Assembly (NCBI GenBank): GCA_946482565.1
Contig: CAMLSB010000024.1
Coordinates: 1-18,278, forward strand
Direction of reading: 5' to 3'
Source of the DNA: an uncultured Lysobacteraceae bacterium
GTDB lineage: Bacteria; Pseudomonadota; Gammaproteobacteria; Xanthomonadales; Xanthomonadaceae
DNA: 18,278 bases
How positions within the stretch are numbered: the first letter of the stretch is position 1; every line of letters starts with the position of its first letter. Below, one piece after another: positions 1 through 6,962 of the stretch. The position numbers and the translations under genes were made by a program. The notes below the pieces were generated by a model, which saw only the letters and a program-made list of their open reading frames with translations, was not told the origin of the DNA and did not search any database.

Positions 1-4
1 CGGC

Positions 5-193
5 TTACTTCGCCGCGGTCTTCTTCGCGACGGCCTTCTTCGCCGGCGCCTTGCTCACGCTCTTGGTCGCGGCCTTCTTCGCGACCGGCGCGGTCGCCGC
101 GCCCGTGGCCTTCTTCGCAGCGTGCGTGCGCGCGTTGCCGTAGCTGGCGTTGGAGCGCTTGCCCTTCGCCGTCTTCCTGTCGCCCTTGCCCAT
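5..193 (-). CDS. 30S ribosomal protein bTHX with Ala/Lys-rich tail
   Basis: A 62-residue, strongly basic protein. Residues 1-22 match the bTHX (Thx) family pattern: MGKGDRKT, then KGKR, then SYGNAR. In Thermus this peptide sits in the head of the 30S subunit and stabilises rRNA. From about residue 25 the protein becomes a low-complexity tail of AAKK, VAKK, APAKK and VAKK units, much longer than in the roughly 26-residue Thermus protein and reminiscent of histone H1 tails. I place the start at 193 rather than at the in-frame ATG 24 bases upstream, because AGGAG lies 7 bases before it and the family motif begins with MGKGDR. It follows the merC-like gene on the same strand after a 62-base gap. 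Family membership is fairly sure; the role of the tail is unknown. Confidence 0.8.
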   Translation of the reverse strand: MGKGDRKTAKGKRSNASYGNARTHAAKKATGAATAPVAKKAATKSVSKAPAKKAVAKKTAAK

Positions 194-200
194 CTTCGTG

Positions 201-205
201 CTCCT
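201..205 (-). promoter_or_regulatory. Ribosome binding site of the bTHX gene
   Basis: AGGAG on the minus strand, 7 bases before the ATG at 193. It decides between this start and the upstream ATG at 217. Confidence 0.7.
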
Positions 206-244
206 GTCCGGTGTCATGCGGCCACGGAATGGGCCGAAGGCGCG

Positions 245-250
245 ATTTTA
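245..250 (-). promoter_or_regulatory. Possible -10 element for the bTHX gene
   Basis: TAAAAT in otherwise GC-rich DNA between the merC-like stop and the bTHX start. It would give a leader of about 45 bases. I see no good -35 hexamer at 15-19 bases, so this is weak. Confidence 0.25.
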
Positions 251-255
251 ACCGC

Positions 256-663
256 CTAATGCGCGCAGTGCGCGTCGTGGACGTGGCCGTGGTTGAGCCG
301 CAGGTTCGCGAGATGGGCCAGGCCGACGAGCGTGCCGCCCAGGGTCATGACGATCGCATGGGGGACCACGGCGTGGTGCAGCGGCTCGTAGCCGCTGCCC
401 AGCCAGAGCGCGGCCAGCCCCGGCAGCAGCAGCCACAACGCGCGCACCGCGCGGTGGCGGCGATAGCCCCAGACGAGGGTGAACAACCCGAGCAGCGTGG
501 CGAAGGCCACGAAACCCCGTTCGAACCCGTTGTCCAGCCACGCCGCGATGCCCAGGGAGGGCAGCAGCGCGATCAGCGCCGGCAGCAGCGCGCAGTGGAC
601 CGCGCACAGCAGCGAACCGGTGGCACCGAGGCGATCGAGCAGCGAGGGCGGACGGGCGTTCAT
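256..663 (-). CDS. MerC-like four-helix membrane protein with His-rich C-terminus
   Basis: A 135-residue inner-membrane protein with about four hydrophobic helices (near 18-40, 50-66, 73-90, 103-120). The first helix carries a Cys-x3-Cys pair (C20 and C24, in LLCAVHC), the hallmark of the MerC family, which in mercury operons moves Hg(II) inward. The C-terminus, from about residue 125, is HGHVHDAHCAH, a likely metal-binding tail. No merR, merT, merP or merA is nearby. Instead the gene starts 5 bases after the znuB stop in a zinc locus and has a Zur-like box over its upstream region, so handling of zinc is more likely than mercury (inference). There is no Shine-Dalgarno sequence; the ATG lies 9 bases after a TACAAT hexamer, so the mRNA may have a very short leader or none. 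Confidence 0.75.
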   Translation of the reverse strand: MNARPPSLLDRLGATGSLLCAVHCALLPALIALLPSLGIAAWLDNGFERGFVAFATLLGLFTLVWGYRRHRAVRALWLLLPGLAALWLGSGYEPLHHAVVPHAIVMTLGGTLVGLAHLANLRLNHGHVHDAHCAH

Positions 664-667
664 GAGC

Positions 668-680
668 GTTATATTGTAAC
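668..680. promoter_or_regulatory. Internal Zur-like box over the znuB stop codon
   Basis: GTTATATTGTAAC: arms GTTAT and GTAAC around ATT, one mismatch from a perfect 5-3-5 inverted repeat. It matches the core of the gammaproteobacterial Zur site (GTTATAnnATAAC-like) and closely resembles the box at 3888-3900. It contains the znuB TAA stop and a minus-strand TACAAT (-10-like, 673-678), and lies 5 bases upstream of the merC-like ATG. Zur binding here is inferred. Confidence 0.6.
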
Positions 681-1445
681 AGTTCTCCGCACCGCCGGCA
701 GCGCCTGGGCCAGCAGGGCCACCGCCGCGAGCGTCCAGACGATCATCGCGCCGCTGGGCAGGTCCAGCACCGCCGACAGCACCAGCCCGAGCACATAGCC
801 GGCGATGCCGATCCCGTAGGCCAGCCCGAGCCGACCCCTGCCCTTCATCGCGATGGTCGCCAGCGCCGGCACGATCAGGCTGGCGAACACGAGGTACACG
901 CCGACCAGCTGCACCGACACGGTGATCGCCAGCGCGAACAGCCCGTAGAACCAGACACCCGCCAGCTGCCCGCGCCGCCAGACCATGATCCCGAGCAGCG
1001 CCGCCGACAGCAGCGCCGGGAGCAGCAGCTGCGGATAGCTCACCCACAGGATCTGCCCGACCAGCAGGTCCTTGAGGTGTTCGCCCCCCTGCGGATTGTT
1101 GGCGAGCAGCAGCAGCCCGCCGGTCGCGGCGAGCACGAACAGCGTGCCGATCAGCGGTTCCTGGCGTTCGGGCCAGCGCTTGTCGGTCCACGCGAGCAGG
1201 CCCGCGCCGAGCAATGCCGCGACCGCCGCCGCCGCCTGCGCGCCGTAGCCATGCTCATCGATGCCGAGGAACTGCGCGAGGATCACGCCGAGGCCCGCGA
1301 TCTGCGCGATCGCCAGGTCGATGAAGATGATGCCGCGCGACAGCACCTGCCGCCCGAGCGGAACGTGCGTGGACAGCACGATCAACCCGGCCACGCAGGC
1401 CGGGCCGAGGATCGCGATGTCCAGGCCTTCCCAGTTGAGCGTCAC
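669..1445 (-). CDS. znuB: Zinc ABC transporter permease (ZnuB-like)
   Basis: A 258-residue polytopic membrane protein of the ABC-3 permease family (ZnuB/TroC/MntB), with about seven or eight hydrophobic segments. The sequence SRGIIFIDLAIAQIAGLGV near residues 33-51 occupies the place of the usual conserved cytoplasmic segment after helix 1. It would carry Zn(II) across the inner membrane after delivery by the adjacent binding protein. I chose the GTG at 1445 because the protein then begins VTLNWEGLDIAILGP, a normal N-terminus, and the GTG overlaps the znuA TGA stop (GTGA), a typical translational coupling. The last codons carry the Zur-like box. The ATPase partner (znuC) is not in this window, so it must come from elsewhere or another ATPase must serve. 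Confidence 0.85.
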   Translation of the reverse strand: MTLNWEGLDIAILGPACVAGLIVLSTHVPLGRQVLSRGIIFIDLAIAQIAGLGVILAQFLGIDEHGYGAQAAAAVAALLGAGLLAWTDKRWPERQEPLIGTLFVLAATGGLLLLANNPQGGEHLKDLLVGQILWVSYPQLLLPALLSAALLGIMVWRRGQLAGVWFYGLFALAITVSVQLVGVYLVFASLIVPALATIAMKGRGRLGLAYGIGIAGYVLGLVLSAVLDLPSGAMIVWTLAAVALLAQALPAVRRTVTI

Positions 1446-2347
1446 TTCGCCACCGCCAGCAGCTTCGCGATGGTGGAGTCGAACAGGCCGAACAGGTCCT
1501 TCGACTGCGCATCGCCGCCGACGGTGAAGGGCAGCGTCACCGCCGGCACGCCCGTGCGCTCGCTCAGCCAGTCGGCGGGCTTCGTGTCCTGGTACGCGGC
1601 GCGGACGATCGCCAGCGTGCCGGAGGACTTGGTGAGCGCGATCAGCTGCGACATGTGCGCAGCGGTCGGCGGCACCGCCGGCTTGGGCTCGAGCGCGCCG
1701 ATCTCCTGCATGCCCAGCCAGTTCCACAGGTAGACCCAGGCGATGTGGTGGACGACGACCTTGCGGCCCTTCAGCGGCGCGGCCTCGGCCTGCCACTTCG
1801 CCATCGCGGCCAGCCAGCGCTTCTCGAAGTCGGCGCCGCGCTGCCTGTAGGTGGCCGCGTTTGCGGGATCGAGCTGCGCGAGGCGATCGTCGAGCCGGCG
1901 CGCGACGATCAGCACGCGGCGTGGATCCATCTGGATGTGCGGGTTGCCGTCGGGATGCACGTCGCCGTTGGCGCGGTCGAGCGCGGTCGGCTTCTCGAGC
2001 GTCTTCACCTGCGCAGCGGCCATGAACGACCCGGCGCCCGACGCGATCTTCGAATTGCCCGACTGGCGGATGAGTTGCGGCAGCCAGCCGATCTCCAGTT
2101 CGGCGCCGGTGCAGACCGCGAGGTCGGCGTTGCGCACCTTGGCGATCAGGCTCGGCTTCGCCTCGATCACGTGCACGTCCTGCAGCGCGGTGGTGGCGAC
2201 GTCGAGGTCGACCTTGTCGCCGGCCAGCTCGGTGACCAGCGAACCCCACTCGGGCTCGCAGGCGAAGACCTTGAGCTTGCCGGCGTGGGCGGGCGACGAC
2301 GCCAGCGCGGCGGCGAGCAGCAGCGTGGATGCAACGATGGGCTTCAT
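1442..2347 (-). CDS. znuA: Zinc ABC transporter periplasmic substrate-binding protein (ZnuA-like)
   Basis: A 301-residue TroA/ZnuA-superfamily (cluster A-I) protein with a signal peptide cut near AHA|GKL at residue 22. Candidate metal ligands are H59 (DVHVIEAKPS), H137 (GNPHIQMDPRR) and H200/H201 (VVVHHIAW), in the places where the family normally has its three histidines. The usual fourth acidic ligand region reads YQDTKPADW followed by TLPFTVGG, so the ligand set is not classical. The long His-rich loop of enterobacterial ZnuA is absent; only a short H131/H137 stretch remains. The start is supported by GAGGA 8 bases upstream, which overlaps the porin TGA stop. It is co-transcribed with the porin (10-base gap) and coupled to znuB by a 3-base overlap. 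Confidence 0.88.
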   Translation of the reverse strand: MKPIVASTLLLAAALASSPAHAGKLKVFACEPEWGSLVTELAGDKVDLDVATTALQDVHVIEAKPSLIAKVRNADLAVCTGAELEIGWLPQLIRQSGNSKIASGAGSFMAAAQVKTLEKPTALDRANGDVHPDGNPHIQMDPRRVLIVARRLDDRLAQLDPANAATYRQRGADFEKRWLAAMAKWQAEAAPLKGRKVVVHHIAWVYLWNWLGMQEIGALEPKPAVPPTAAHMSQLIALTKSSGTLAIVRAAYQDTKPADWLSERTGVPAVTLPFTVGGDAQSKDLFGLFDSTIAKLLAVAK

Positions 2348-2357
2348 GCGTGGTTCC

Positions 2358-3866
2358 TCAGAACTTGTGGGCGCCGTGCGCGCCGAGGCTGACCTGGTAT
2401 TGCAGGACGACGGCCGTGTCGGTCGAGAACGGATTCGGTCGCTCGTGGCTCAACTGCAGGCGCAGCAGGCTGAACTCGCTGTTGCGCCAGGTCGCCTCGA
2501 GGCTGTGGCGATCCGGGTAGAACGCACTGGCGAACGGGCCCGTGTCGTCGGCCCACAGCTTGTCGTAGCGATAGCCGATGTCCCAGGTGCGGTTGAGGCG
2601 GTACACGCCCTCGAGATAGCCGCCGCGGCGCTTGCCGATCCACGGCGTGGCGATGCCCGCGCCTTCCGGATCGACGTACATGCCGTCGCGGTCGTCGACC
2701 AGGTACTCGCTGCGGAAGGTCACGCCGCCATCCTTGAAGTTGCCTTGCGGCGCCCACTTCCAGGTCGCGTCGGCGACGTAGGCCGTGGCATCGCCGGAGA
2801 ATCCGTCCTCGCCGCCGGCGGTGCGCGTCTTCAGCACCGAGACGCCGGCGAGCCATTCGTTCTCCGCGCCGGCATCGCCGCCCACGTGCGCGAACAGCGT
2901 GCGCGTGCCCAGGCCGTCGCGCTGCGCGCCGCCCGACGGGAACGACTGGCCTCGGAACACTTCGCCGCCGAGTTCCAGGAACATCGACGTCGGCGCAACC
3001 CAGCGCACCTGCACGCCGTCGTCGCCGTACTGGCCGCCGAGGAACGCCTGGTACGCGAGCGGCCGGTCGAAGAAGCTGTCGGTGTGCGCGTGGTGGCTGT
3101 TGAGGTAGCCGATGTTGGAGAAGAAGCGGCCCGCGCGCACCGACAACCCGTTCGGCAGCGACGTCGTGTCGATGAAGGCTTCCTCGACGCCCAGATGATC
3201 CTGGCCGTCTTCGTTTTCCACGGAGAGCGTCAGCTGGCCGTAGAACTTGTCGTCGATGTTGGCGGCCAGCGACATCTCGCTTTCGCCCAGCGAGAAACCG
3301 CGCTCGCCGGGGCCGGCCTCGCCCGCCAGCGGGAAGCCGCTGCGCGCGAACATCGCCGGATCCAGCGAATGCCGCGCGAGGCTGCCGTTGAGGATGATGC
3401 TGATCGCGGGGTTGAACGCGTTCGCGCCGCCGCCGCTGGCGCCGCCCCCTGCATCCGCGGGCGCGGCGAGCGAGGCCGTGTCGCTGGCGGCGTCGGCGGA
3501 CGTGCCCGCCGCGGGCGCACCGGTGTCGCCGGAATCCGCGGCGAGCGCTTCGAGGTCATCGCCGGGGTTCGCGTCGGTCGAAGCCGAGGCGGTGCCCGCA
3601 GTCACCACCGGCGTCGAGCCGACGACCGTGCCGGCCCGCGCACTTGCACTGGCGCGCAGCGCCTGCAGTTCGTTTTCCAGCGCGGTGATGCGGGCTTCGA
3701 GCGCAGCGATGCGCTGCTCCTCGCTGCGCCCGTCCGCCTGGGTGGCGACGGCCTGGGTCGACGGGGTGGACGCGGCGACCGGCGCGCCGCCAGGCGCGGC
3801 CTGGGCCAGTGCCGGCGACGCAGGCAGGGCCGCCAGCACGGCAAGCGCAATCACGGTGGGTTTCAT
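2358..3866 (-). CDS. Zur-controlled outer-membrane porin-like protein
   Basis: A 502-residue protein with a signal peptide (cut near residue 22, AQA|AP) and a short coiled coil around residues 47-72 (EEQRIAALEARITALENELQ). A low-complexity Ala/Gly/Ser linker runs to about 150. A beta-barrel of alternating strands follows and ends in a terminal Phe (HKF), as expected of an outer-membrane barrel. The barrel start FNPAISIILNG and the segment GFSLGESEMSLAANIDDKFY are typical of a porin-like family often found beside zinc transporters; the coiled coil recalls OprP/OprO-type porins. The ATG at 3866 is chosen because it begins the signal peptide and has GAGG just upstream; the upstream in-frame ATG at 3923 would run through the promoter. 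It is the first gene of the znuAB operon. Passage of zinc through it is inferred from context. Confidence 0.8.
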   Translation of the reverse strand: MKPTVIALAVLAALPASPALAQAAPGGAPVAASTPSTQAVATQADGRSEEQRIAALEARITALENELQALRASASARAGTVVGSTPVVTAGTASASTDANPGDDLEALAADSGDTGAPAAGTSADAASDTASLAAPADAGGGASGGGANAFNPAISIILNGSLARHSLDPAMFARSGFPLAGEAGPGERGFSLGESEMSLAANIDDKFYGQLTLSVENEDGQDHLGVEEAFIDTTSLPNGLSVRAGRFFSNIGYLNSHHAHTDSFFDRPLAYQAFLGGQYGDDGVQVRWVAPTSMFLELGGEVFRGQSFPSGGAQRDGLGTRTLFAHVGGDAGAENEWLAGVSVLKTRTAGGEDGFSGDATAYVADATWKWAPQGNFKDGGVTFRSEYLVDDRDGMYVDPEGAGIATPWIGKRRGGYLEGVYRLNRTWDIGYRYDKLWADDTGPFASAFYPDRHSLEATWRNSEFSLLRLQLSHERPNPFSTDTAVVLQYQVSLGAHGAHKF

Positions 3867-3887
3867 GGGGCCTCGGAATAGCGGAAA

Positions 3888-3900
3888 GTTATAACATAAC
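3888..3900. promoter_or_regulatory. Zur box of the porin-znuAB operon
   Basis: GTTATAACATAAC: perfect 5-base arms GTTAT/ATAAC around AAC, flanked by A/T-rich bases in GC-rich DNA. It matches the known core of Zur operators. It lies 21-34 bases before the porin ATG and covers the -10 hexamer, a position that suits repression by zinc-loaded Zur, whose gene is next door. Confidence 0.8.
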
Positions 3901-3920
3901 AATTCCAGCCGCCCGGTCAA
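3893..3920 (-). promoter_or_regulatory. Promoter of the porin-znuAB operon
   Basis: On the minus strand, -35 TTGACC (3920-3915, 5 of 6 to consensus), a 16-base spacer, and -10 TATGTT (3898-3893, 4 of 6). Transcription would start near 3886, giving a leader of about 20 bases. The -10 lies inside the Zur box. Confidence 0.6.
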
Positions 3921-3927
3921 CATGACC
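3915..3927. repeat. Short inverted repeat at the -35 of the porin promoter
   Basis: GGTCA-ACA-TGACC, perfect 5-base arms with a 3-base centre. It covers the -35 hexamer and lies 27 bases (centre to centre) from the Zur box. It may be a second operator or chance. Confidence 0.35.
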
Positions 3928-3981
3928 TATGGCACGCCCCGGTGGCCGCAGGGTGGTTCCAGGACGATCGGGCGGCGCGGC

Positions 3982-4476
3982 TCAGCCGCTGCAGCGGGCG
4001 CAGAGCCCGTGCACTTCCAGCGTCTGCGCCTGCGGCATGAAGCCGAGCGCGCGGGCGCGTTCATCGAGCGCCGCGACCACGGCCTGGTCCTCGAGTTCGA
4101 CCGCCGAATGGCAGCGATCGCAGATCAGGAACGGCACCGAATGCTGCGCCGTGTTCGGGTGGTGGCAGGCGACGAACGCGTTCACCGACTCGAGCTTGTG
4201 GATGAAGCCGTTGGCGAGCAGGAAATCGAGCGCGCGATAGATCGTCGGCGGCGCGGCGGCGCCGATGCCGTCGTCGTGCCCGCTCGCGGGCTTGAGCATC
4301 TCGAGCAGGTCGTAGGCCTTCATCGGCCGGCCTGCGTCCGCGATCAGGCCGAGCACGCGCGCGCGCACCGGCGTCAGCCGCAGGCCGCGCGCATGGCACG
4401 CAGCCTCGACCGCGGCGACGAAATCGTCGGCGCCATGGACGTGGTGCTTGGGATCGATGCAGGCGGGCTTGCGCAT
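3982..4476 (-). CDS. zur: Zinc uptake regulator Zur (Fur family)
   Basis: A 164-residue Fur-family repressor. An N-terminal winged helix runs to about residue 95 (LRLTPVRARVLGLIADAGRP, then PTIYRALDFLLANGFIHKLE), followed by the dimerisation domain. Structural zinc cysteines are C119-x2-C122 and C159-x2-C162. The regulatory zinc ligands of E. coli Zur (H77, C88, H96, E111) fall, at a constant offset of 16, on H93, C104, H112 and E127, all present. That argues for Zur rather than Fur, Mur or PerR. With zinc bound it should repress the adjacent porin-znuAB operon through the boxes at 3888-3900 and 668-680. It lies 66 bases downstream of gltX on the same strand. There is no clear Shine-Dalgarno sequence before the ATG. 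Confidence 0.92.
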   Translation of the reverse strand: MRKPACIDPKHHVHGADDFVAAVEAACHARGLRLTPVRARVLGLIADAGRPMKAYDLLEMLKPASGHDDGIGAAAPPTIYRALDFLLANGFIHKLESVNAFVACHHPNTAQHSVPFLICDRCHSAVELEDQAVVAALDERARALGFMPQAQTLEVHGLCARCSG

Positions 4477-4542
4477 GGAGTGATGATGGTGGCGACGGGC
4501 GCCCGGCTCAAGTCGCCGGGTCGCCGCGTTCAGGCCCAGGGG

Positions 4543-5955
4543 TCATGCCCCCGAAATCCGCGCCAGCGCGGCGTCGATGCGCGCCAGCGCCTCGTCGCGG
4601 CCGCACAGGTACACGGTCTGGCCGATGTCCGGGCTGACCTGGGTACCGGTGATCGCCACGCGCATCGGCTGCGCGATCTTGCCCATGCCCAGGCCGGCGG
4701 CCTCGGCGGCGGCCTTCAGCGCCTCGCCGATCGCCTCGGCGCTCCACTCCGGCAGCGCGGCCAGGCGCGCGCGCGCATCTGCCAGTGGCGCGCGCGACTC
4801 GGGCTTGAGGTGCTTGGCGACCGCGGCTTCGTCGTATTCCGTGAGCGGCTGGAACCACACCGCGGACTTGTCCGCCATTTCCTTCAGCGTCTGCGCGCGC
4901 TCGCGCAGGGCGACCACCAGGTCTGCGGGCTTCGGGCCCTTCGACAGGTCGTAGCCTGCGGCGCGCAGATGCCATTCCAGGTGCTTCGCGACATCCGCCG
5001 GATCGTCGCTCTTCAGGTATTGCTGGTTGAGCCAGCCGAGCTTCACCGGATCCAGGCGCGAGGCCTTGGCGTTGACGTCCTTCAGGTCGAACAGCGACTG
5101 CATTTCCGCGATCGTGAAGATTTCCTGGTCGCCGTGCGACCAGCCCAGCCGCACCAGGTAGTTGAGCAGCGCGTGCGGCAGGTAGCCGGCGTCGCGGTAC
5201 TGCATCACGTCGGCCGCGCCGGTGCGCTTGCTGAGCTTGGCGCCGTGCTCGTCGAGGATCATCGGCAGGTGCGCGAACGCGGGCACCTCGGCACCGAGCG
5301 CCCTGTAGATGTTGATCTGCCGCGGCGTGTTGTTGACGTGGTCGTCGCCGCGCACCACGTCGGTGATGCGCATGTCGATGTCGTCCACGACCACGGCGAA
5401 GTTGTAGGTCGCGTAGCCGTCGGAGCGATAGATCACCAGGTCGTCGAGCTCGCTGTTGGCGATCTCGATGCGGCCCTTGACCTTGTCGTCCCAGGCGACG
5501 GTCCCTTCCAGCGGGTTGCGGAAGCGGATGACCCGGTTCGGGTCATCGCGGAAGCCGGCGTTGGCGTCGCGGTAGGCGCCGTTGTAGCGCGGCTTCTCGT
5601 TCGCGGCCATCGCCTTTTCGCGCGCGGCCTCGAGTTCTTCCTTCGTTTCGTAGGCGTAGTACGCGTGGCCGGATGCGACGAGCTGCTCCGCGACTTCCTT
5701 GTAACGATCGAGGCGATGGGTCTGGTAGATCGGGCCTTCGTCGTAGTCCAGGCCGAGCCAGTCCATCGCTTCCAGGATCGCGTCGATCGCGGCCTGCGTG
5801 CTGCGCTCGCGGTCGGTGTCCTCGATGCGCAGGATGAATTGCCCACCGCGGCGGCGCGCTTCCAGCCAGCAGTACAGCGCGGTGCGCGCGCCGCCGATGT
5901 GCAGGTAGCCGGTCGGGCTGGGCGCGAAGCGGGTCCGGCAGGAGTCGTTGGCCAT
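4543..5955 (-). CDS. gltX: Glutamate-tRNA ligase
   Basis: A 470-residue class I aminoacyl-tRNA synthetase that charges tRNA-Glu with glutamate in the cytoplasm. The Rossmann-fold signature [13 protein letters not shown] (10-22) contains the HIGH-type motif as HIGG, and KLSKR (240-244) is the KMSKS-type motif. The length and C-terminal helical anticodon-binding region (from about 320) fit full-length bacterial GluRS rather than the shorter GluQ. The ATG at 5955 begins the family N-terminus. Upstream there is no good Shine-Dalgarno sequence, but TAAAAT ends 6 bases before the ATG. The gene is divergent from lpxH with 25 bases between the two start codons. Confidence 0.97.
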   Translation of the reverse strand: MANDSCRTRFAPSPTGYLHIGGARTALYCWLEARRRGGQFILRIEDTDRERSTQAAIDAILEAMDWLGLDYDEGPIYQTHRLDRYKEVAEQLVASGHAYYAYETKEELEAAREKAMAANEKPRYNGAYRDANAGFRDDPNRVIRFRNPLEGTVAWDDKVKGRIEIANSELDDLVIYRSDGYATYNFAVVVDDIDMRITDVVRGDDHVNNTPRQINIYRALGAEVPAFAHLPMILDEHGAKLSKRTGAADVMQYRDAGYLPHALLNYLVRLGWSHGDQEIFTIAEMQSLFDLKDVNAKASRLDPVKLGWLNQQYLKSDDPADVAKHLEWHLRAAGYDLSKGPKPADLVVALRERAQTLKEMADKSAVWFQPLTEYDEAAVAKHLKPESRAPLADARARLAALPEWSAEAIGEALKAAAEAAGLGMGKIAQPMRVAITGTQVSPDIGQTVYLCGRDEALARIDAALARISGA

Positions 5956-5975
5956 CCGCCGATTTTACCTACAAT
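5948..5975 (+). promoter_or_regulatory. lpxH promoter, probably giving a leaderless mRNA
   Basis: -35 TTGGCC (5948-5953), a 16-base spacer, and -10 TACAAT (5970-5975). The ATG at 5981 lies only 5 bases after the -10, so transcription should begin at or next to the start codon. The -35 overlaps the gltX start codon. Confidence 0.5.
5962..5967 (-). promoter_or_regulatory. Possible -10 element of gltX
   Basis: TAAAAT on the minus strand, 6 bases before the gltX ATG. No recognisable -35 is seen at 15-19 bases, so support is limited. If real, the gltX mRNA would be leaderless and its promoter would overlap that of lpxH. Confidence 0.35.
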
Positions 5976-5980
5976 GGGGC

Positions 5981-6700
5981 ATGGCCACGCTCTTCGTCTC
6001 CGACCTGCACCTGGACCCCGAACGGCCGGCCATCACCGAGCTGTTCGGGCGCTTCGTGGACGAGGAGGCCCGCGGCGCCGATGCGCTGTACATCCTTGGC
6101 GACCTCTTCGAGGCCTGGGTAGGCGACGATGACCCGTCGGAAGCCGGCGCCTTCGTCGCGGCGAAGCTGCGTGCGCTGCGCGATGCCGGCGTGCCGGTGC
6201 GCTTCATCCGCGGCAACCGCGATTTCCTGCTGGGCGAGGATTACGCGCGTCGCGCCGGCATGGAGATCCTGCCCGACCCGGTGGTGGTGCCGCTGTACGG
6301 GAAGCCGGTGCTGCTGATGCACGGCGACCTGCTATGCAGCGACGACACGGCCTACCAGGCCTTCCGCGCGCAGACGCGCGATCCGCGCTGGCAGTCGCAG
6401 TTCCTCTCGCAGCCGCTGGCCGCGCGCATCGCGTTCGCGCAACAGGCGCGCGCGGCGAGCAAGGCGCACCAGTCCGGCCTGCAATCAACGGGCGCGATGG
6501 AAGCCATCACCGACGCCACGCCGGCCACGGTGTCCGACACGTTCGCGCGCTACGGCGTCGACCGCATCATCCACGGGCACACGCACCGGCCGAAGGTGCA
6601 CGAAGGGGCCGATGGCATGCGCATCGTGCTGGGCGACTGGTACGAACAGGGGTCGGTGCTGCGCGTCGAGCCCGGCCGCTTCGAACTCGCGTCGCTCTAG
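5981..6700 (+). CDS. lpxH: UDP-2,3-diacylglucosamine diphosphatase LpxH
   Basis: A 239-residue calcineurin-type metallophosphoesterase that hydrolyses UDP-2,3-diacylglucosamine to lipid X and UMP at the inner membrane, the fourth step of lipid A synthesis. The di-manganese ligand motifs are all present: D8 and H10 (SDLHL), D41 ([11 protein letters not shown]), N79 (RGNRD), H114 (MHGD), and H198/H200/H202 (HGHTH). Length matches E. coli LpxH (240 residues). The ATG at 5981 begins [12 protein letters not shown], the family N-terminus; a longer reading from 5948 would run through the gltX start and promoter. It is the only plus-strand gene here apart from tdh, and it ends 4 bases from the convergent small membrane gene. 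Confidence 0.96.
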   Translation: MATLFVSDLHLDPERPAITELFGRFVDEEARGADALYILGDLFEAWVGDDDPSEAGAFVAAKLRALRDAGVPVRFIRGNRDFLLGEDYARRAGMEILPDPVVVPLYGKPVLLMHGDLLCSDDTAYQAFRAQTRDPRWQSQFLSQPLAARIAFAQQARAASKAHQSGLQSTGAMEAITDATPATVSDTFARYGVDRIIHGHTHRPKVHEGADGMRIVLGDWYEQGSVLRVEPGRFELASL

Positions 6701-6704
6701 GCGC

Positions 6705-6941
6705 TCACGCGCCCGATTCGTTGTTCTTCGCGCCGCGCAGGTTCAGCGCGAACAGGCCGACCTGCAATGCGATCAACGCCCACGCGTGGTCGTGCCAGCC
6801 CCACGCGATCCACAGCAGGTTGCTGGCGACGAAGCACCAGAATCCCCATTCGCGCCGCCCCTTCTTCTTCGACGCCACCAGCCAGGCCGCGACCAGGGTC
6901 ACGACCATCGCCGGCCATTGCAGCAGCCCGAGCGTCAGCAT
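6705..6941 (-). CDS. Small three-helix membrane protein, unknown function
   Basis: A 78-residue protein with about three hydrophobic helices (near 3-22, 33-48 and 53-68), a basic loop SKKKGRRE between the first two, and Trp-rich stretches (LLWIAWGWHDHAW). I do not recognise a named family; short proteins of this shape are sometimes labelled transporter-like without evidence. It follows the lipoprotein gene after 21 bases on the same strand and ends 4 bases from the convergent lpxH stop. The ATG at 6941 has only a close AAGG as ribosome site. Coding status is supported by the hydrophobic pattern and by filling the gap between two sure genes. Confidence 0.65.
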   Translation of the reverse strand: MLTLGLLQWPAMVVTLVAAWLVASKKKGRREWGFWCFVASNLLWIAWGWHDHAWALIALQVGLFALNLRGAKNNESGA

Positions 6942-6962
6942 GCCTTCGCCAGCACGCCGTCT

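Noticed and set aside
256..663. Mercury resistance operon suggested by the MerC-like protein
   Set aside because: No MerR, MerT, MerP or MerA is nearby; all neighbours concern zinc.
3972..3989. A short palindrome (GCGGCT-C-AGCCGC) at the zur stop as a terminator
   Set aside because: The loop would be one base, no T-run follows, and such GC palindromes are common by chance here.
3922..6132. A 736-residue plus-strand open frame over zur, gltX and the start of lpxH
   Set aside because: It crosses three sure genes, including the lpxH promoter and start, and has no recognisable domain.
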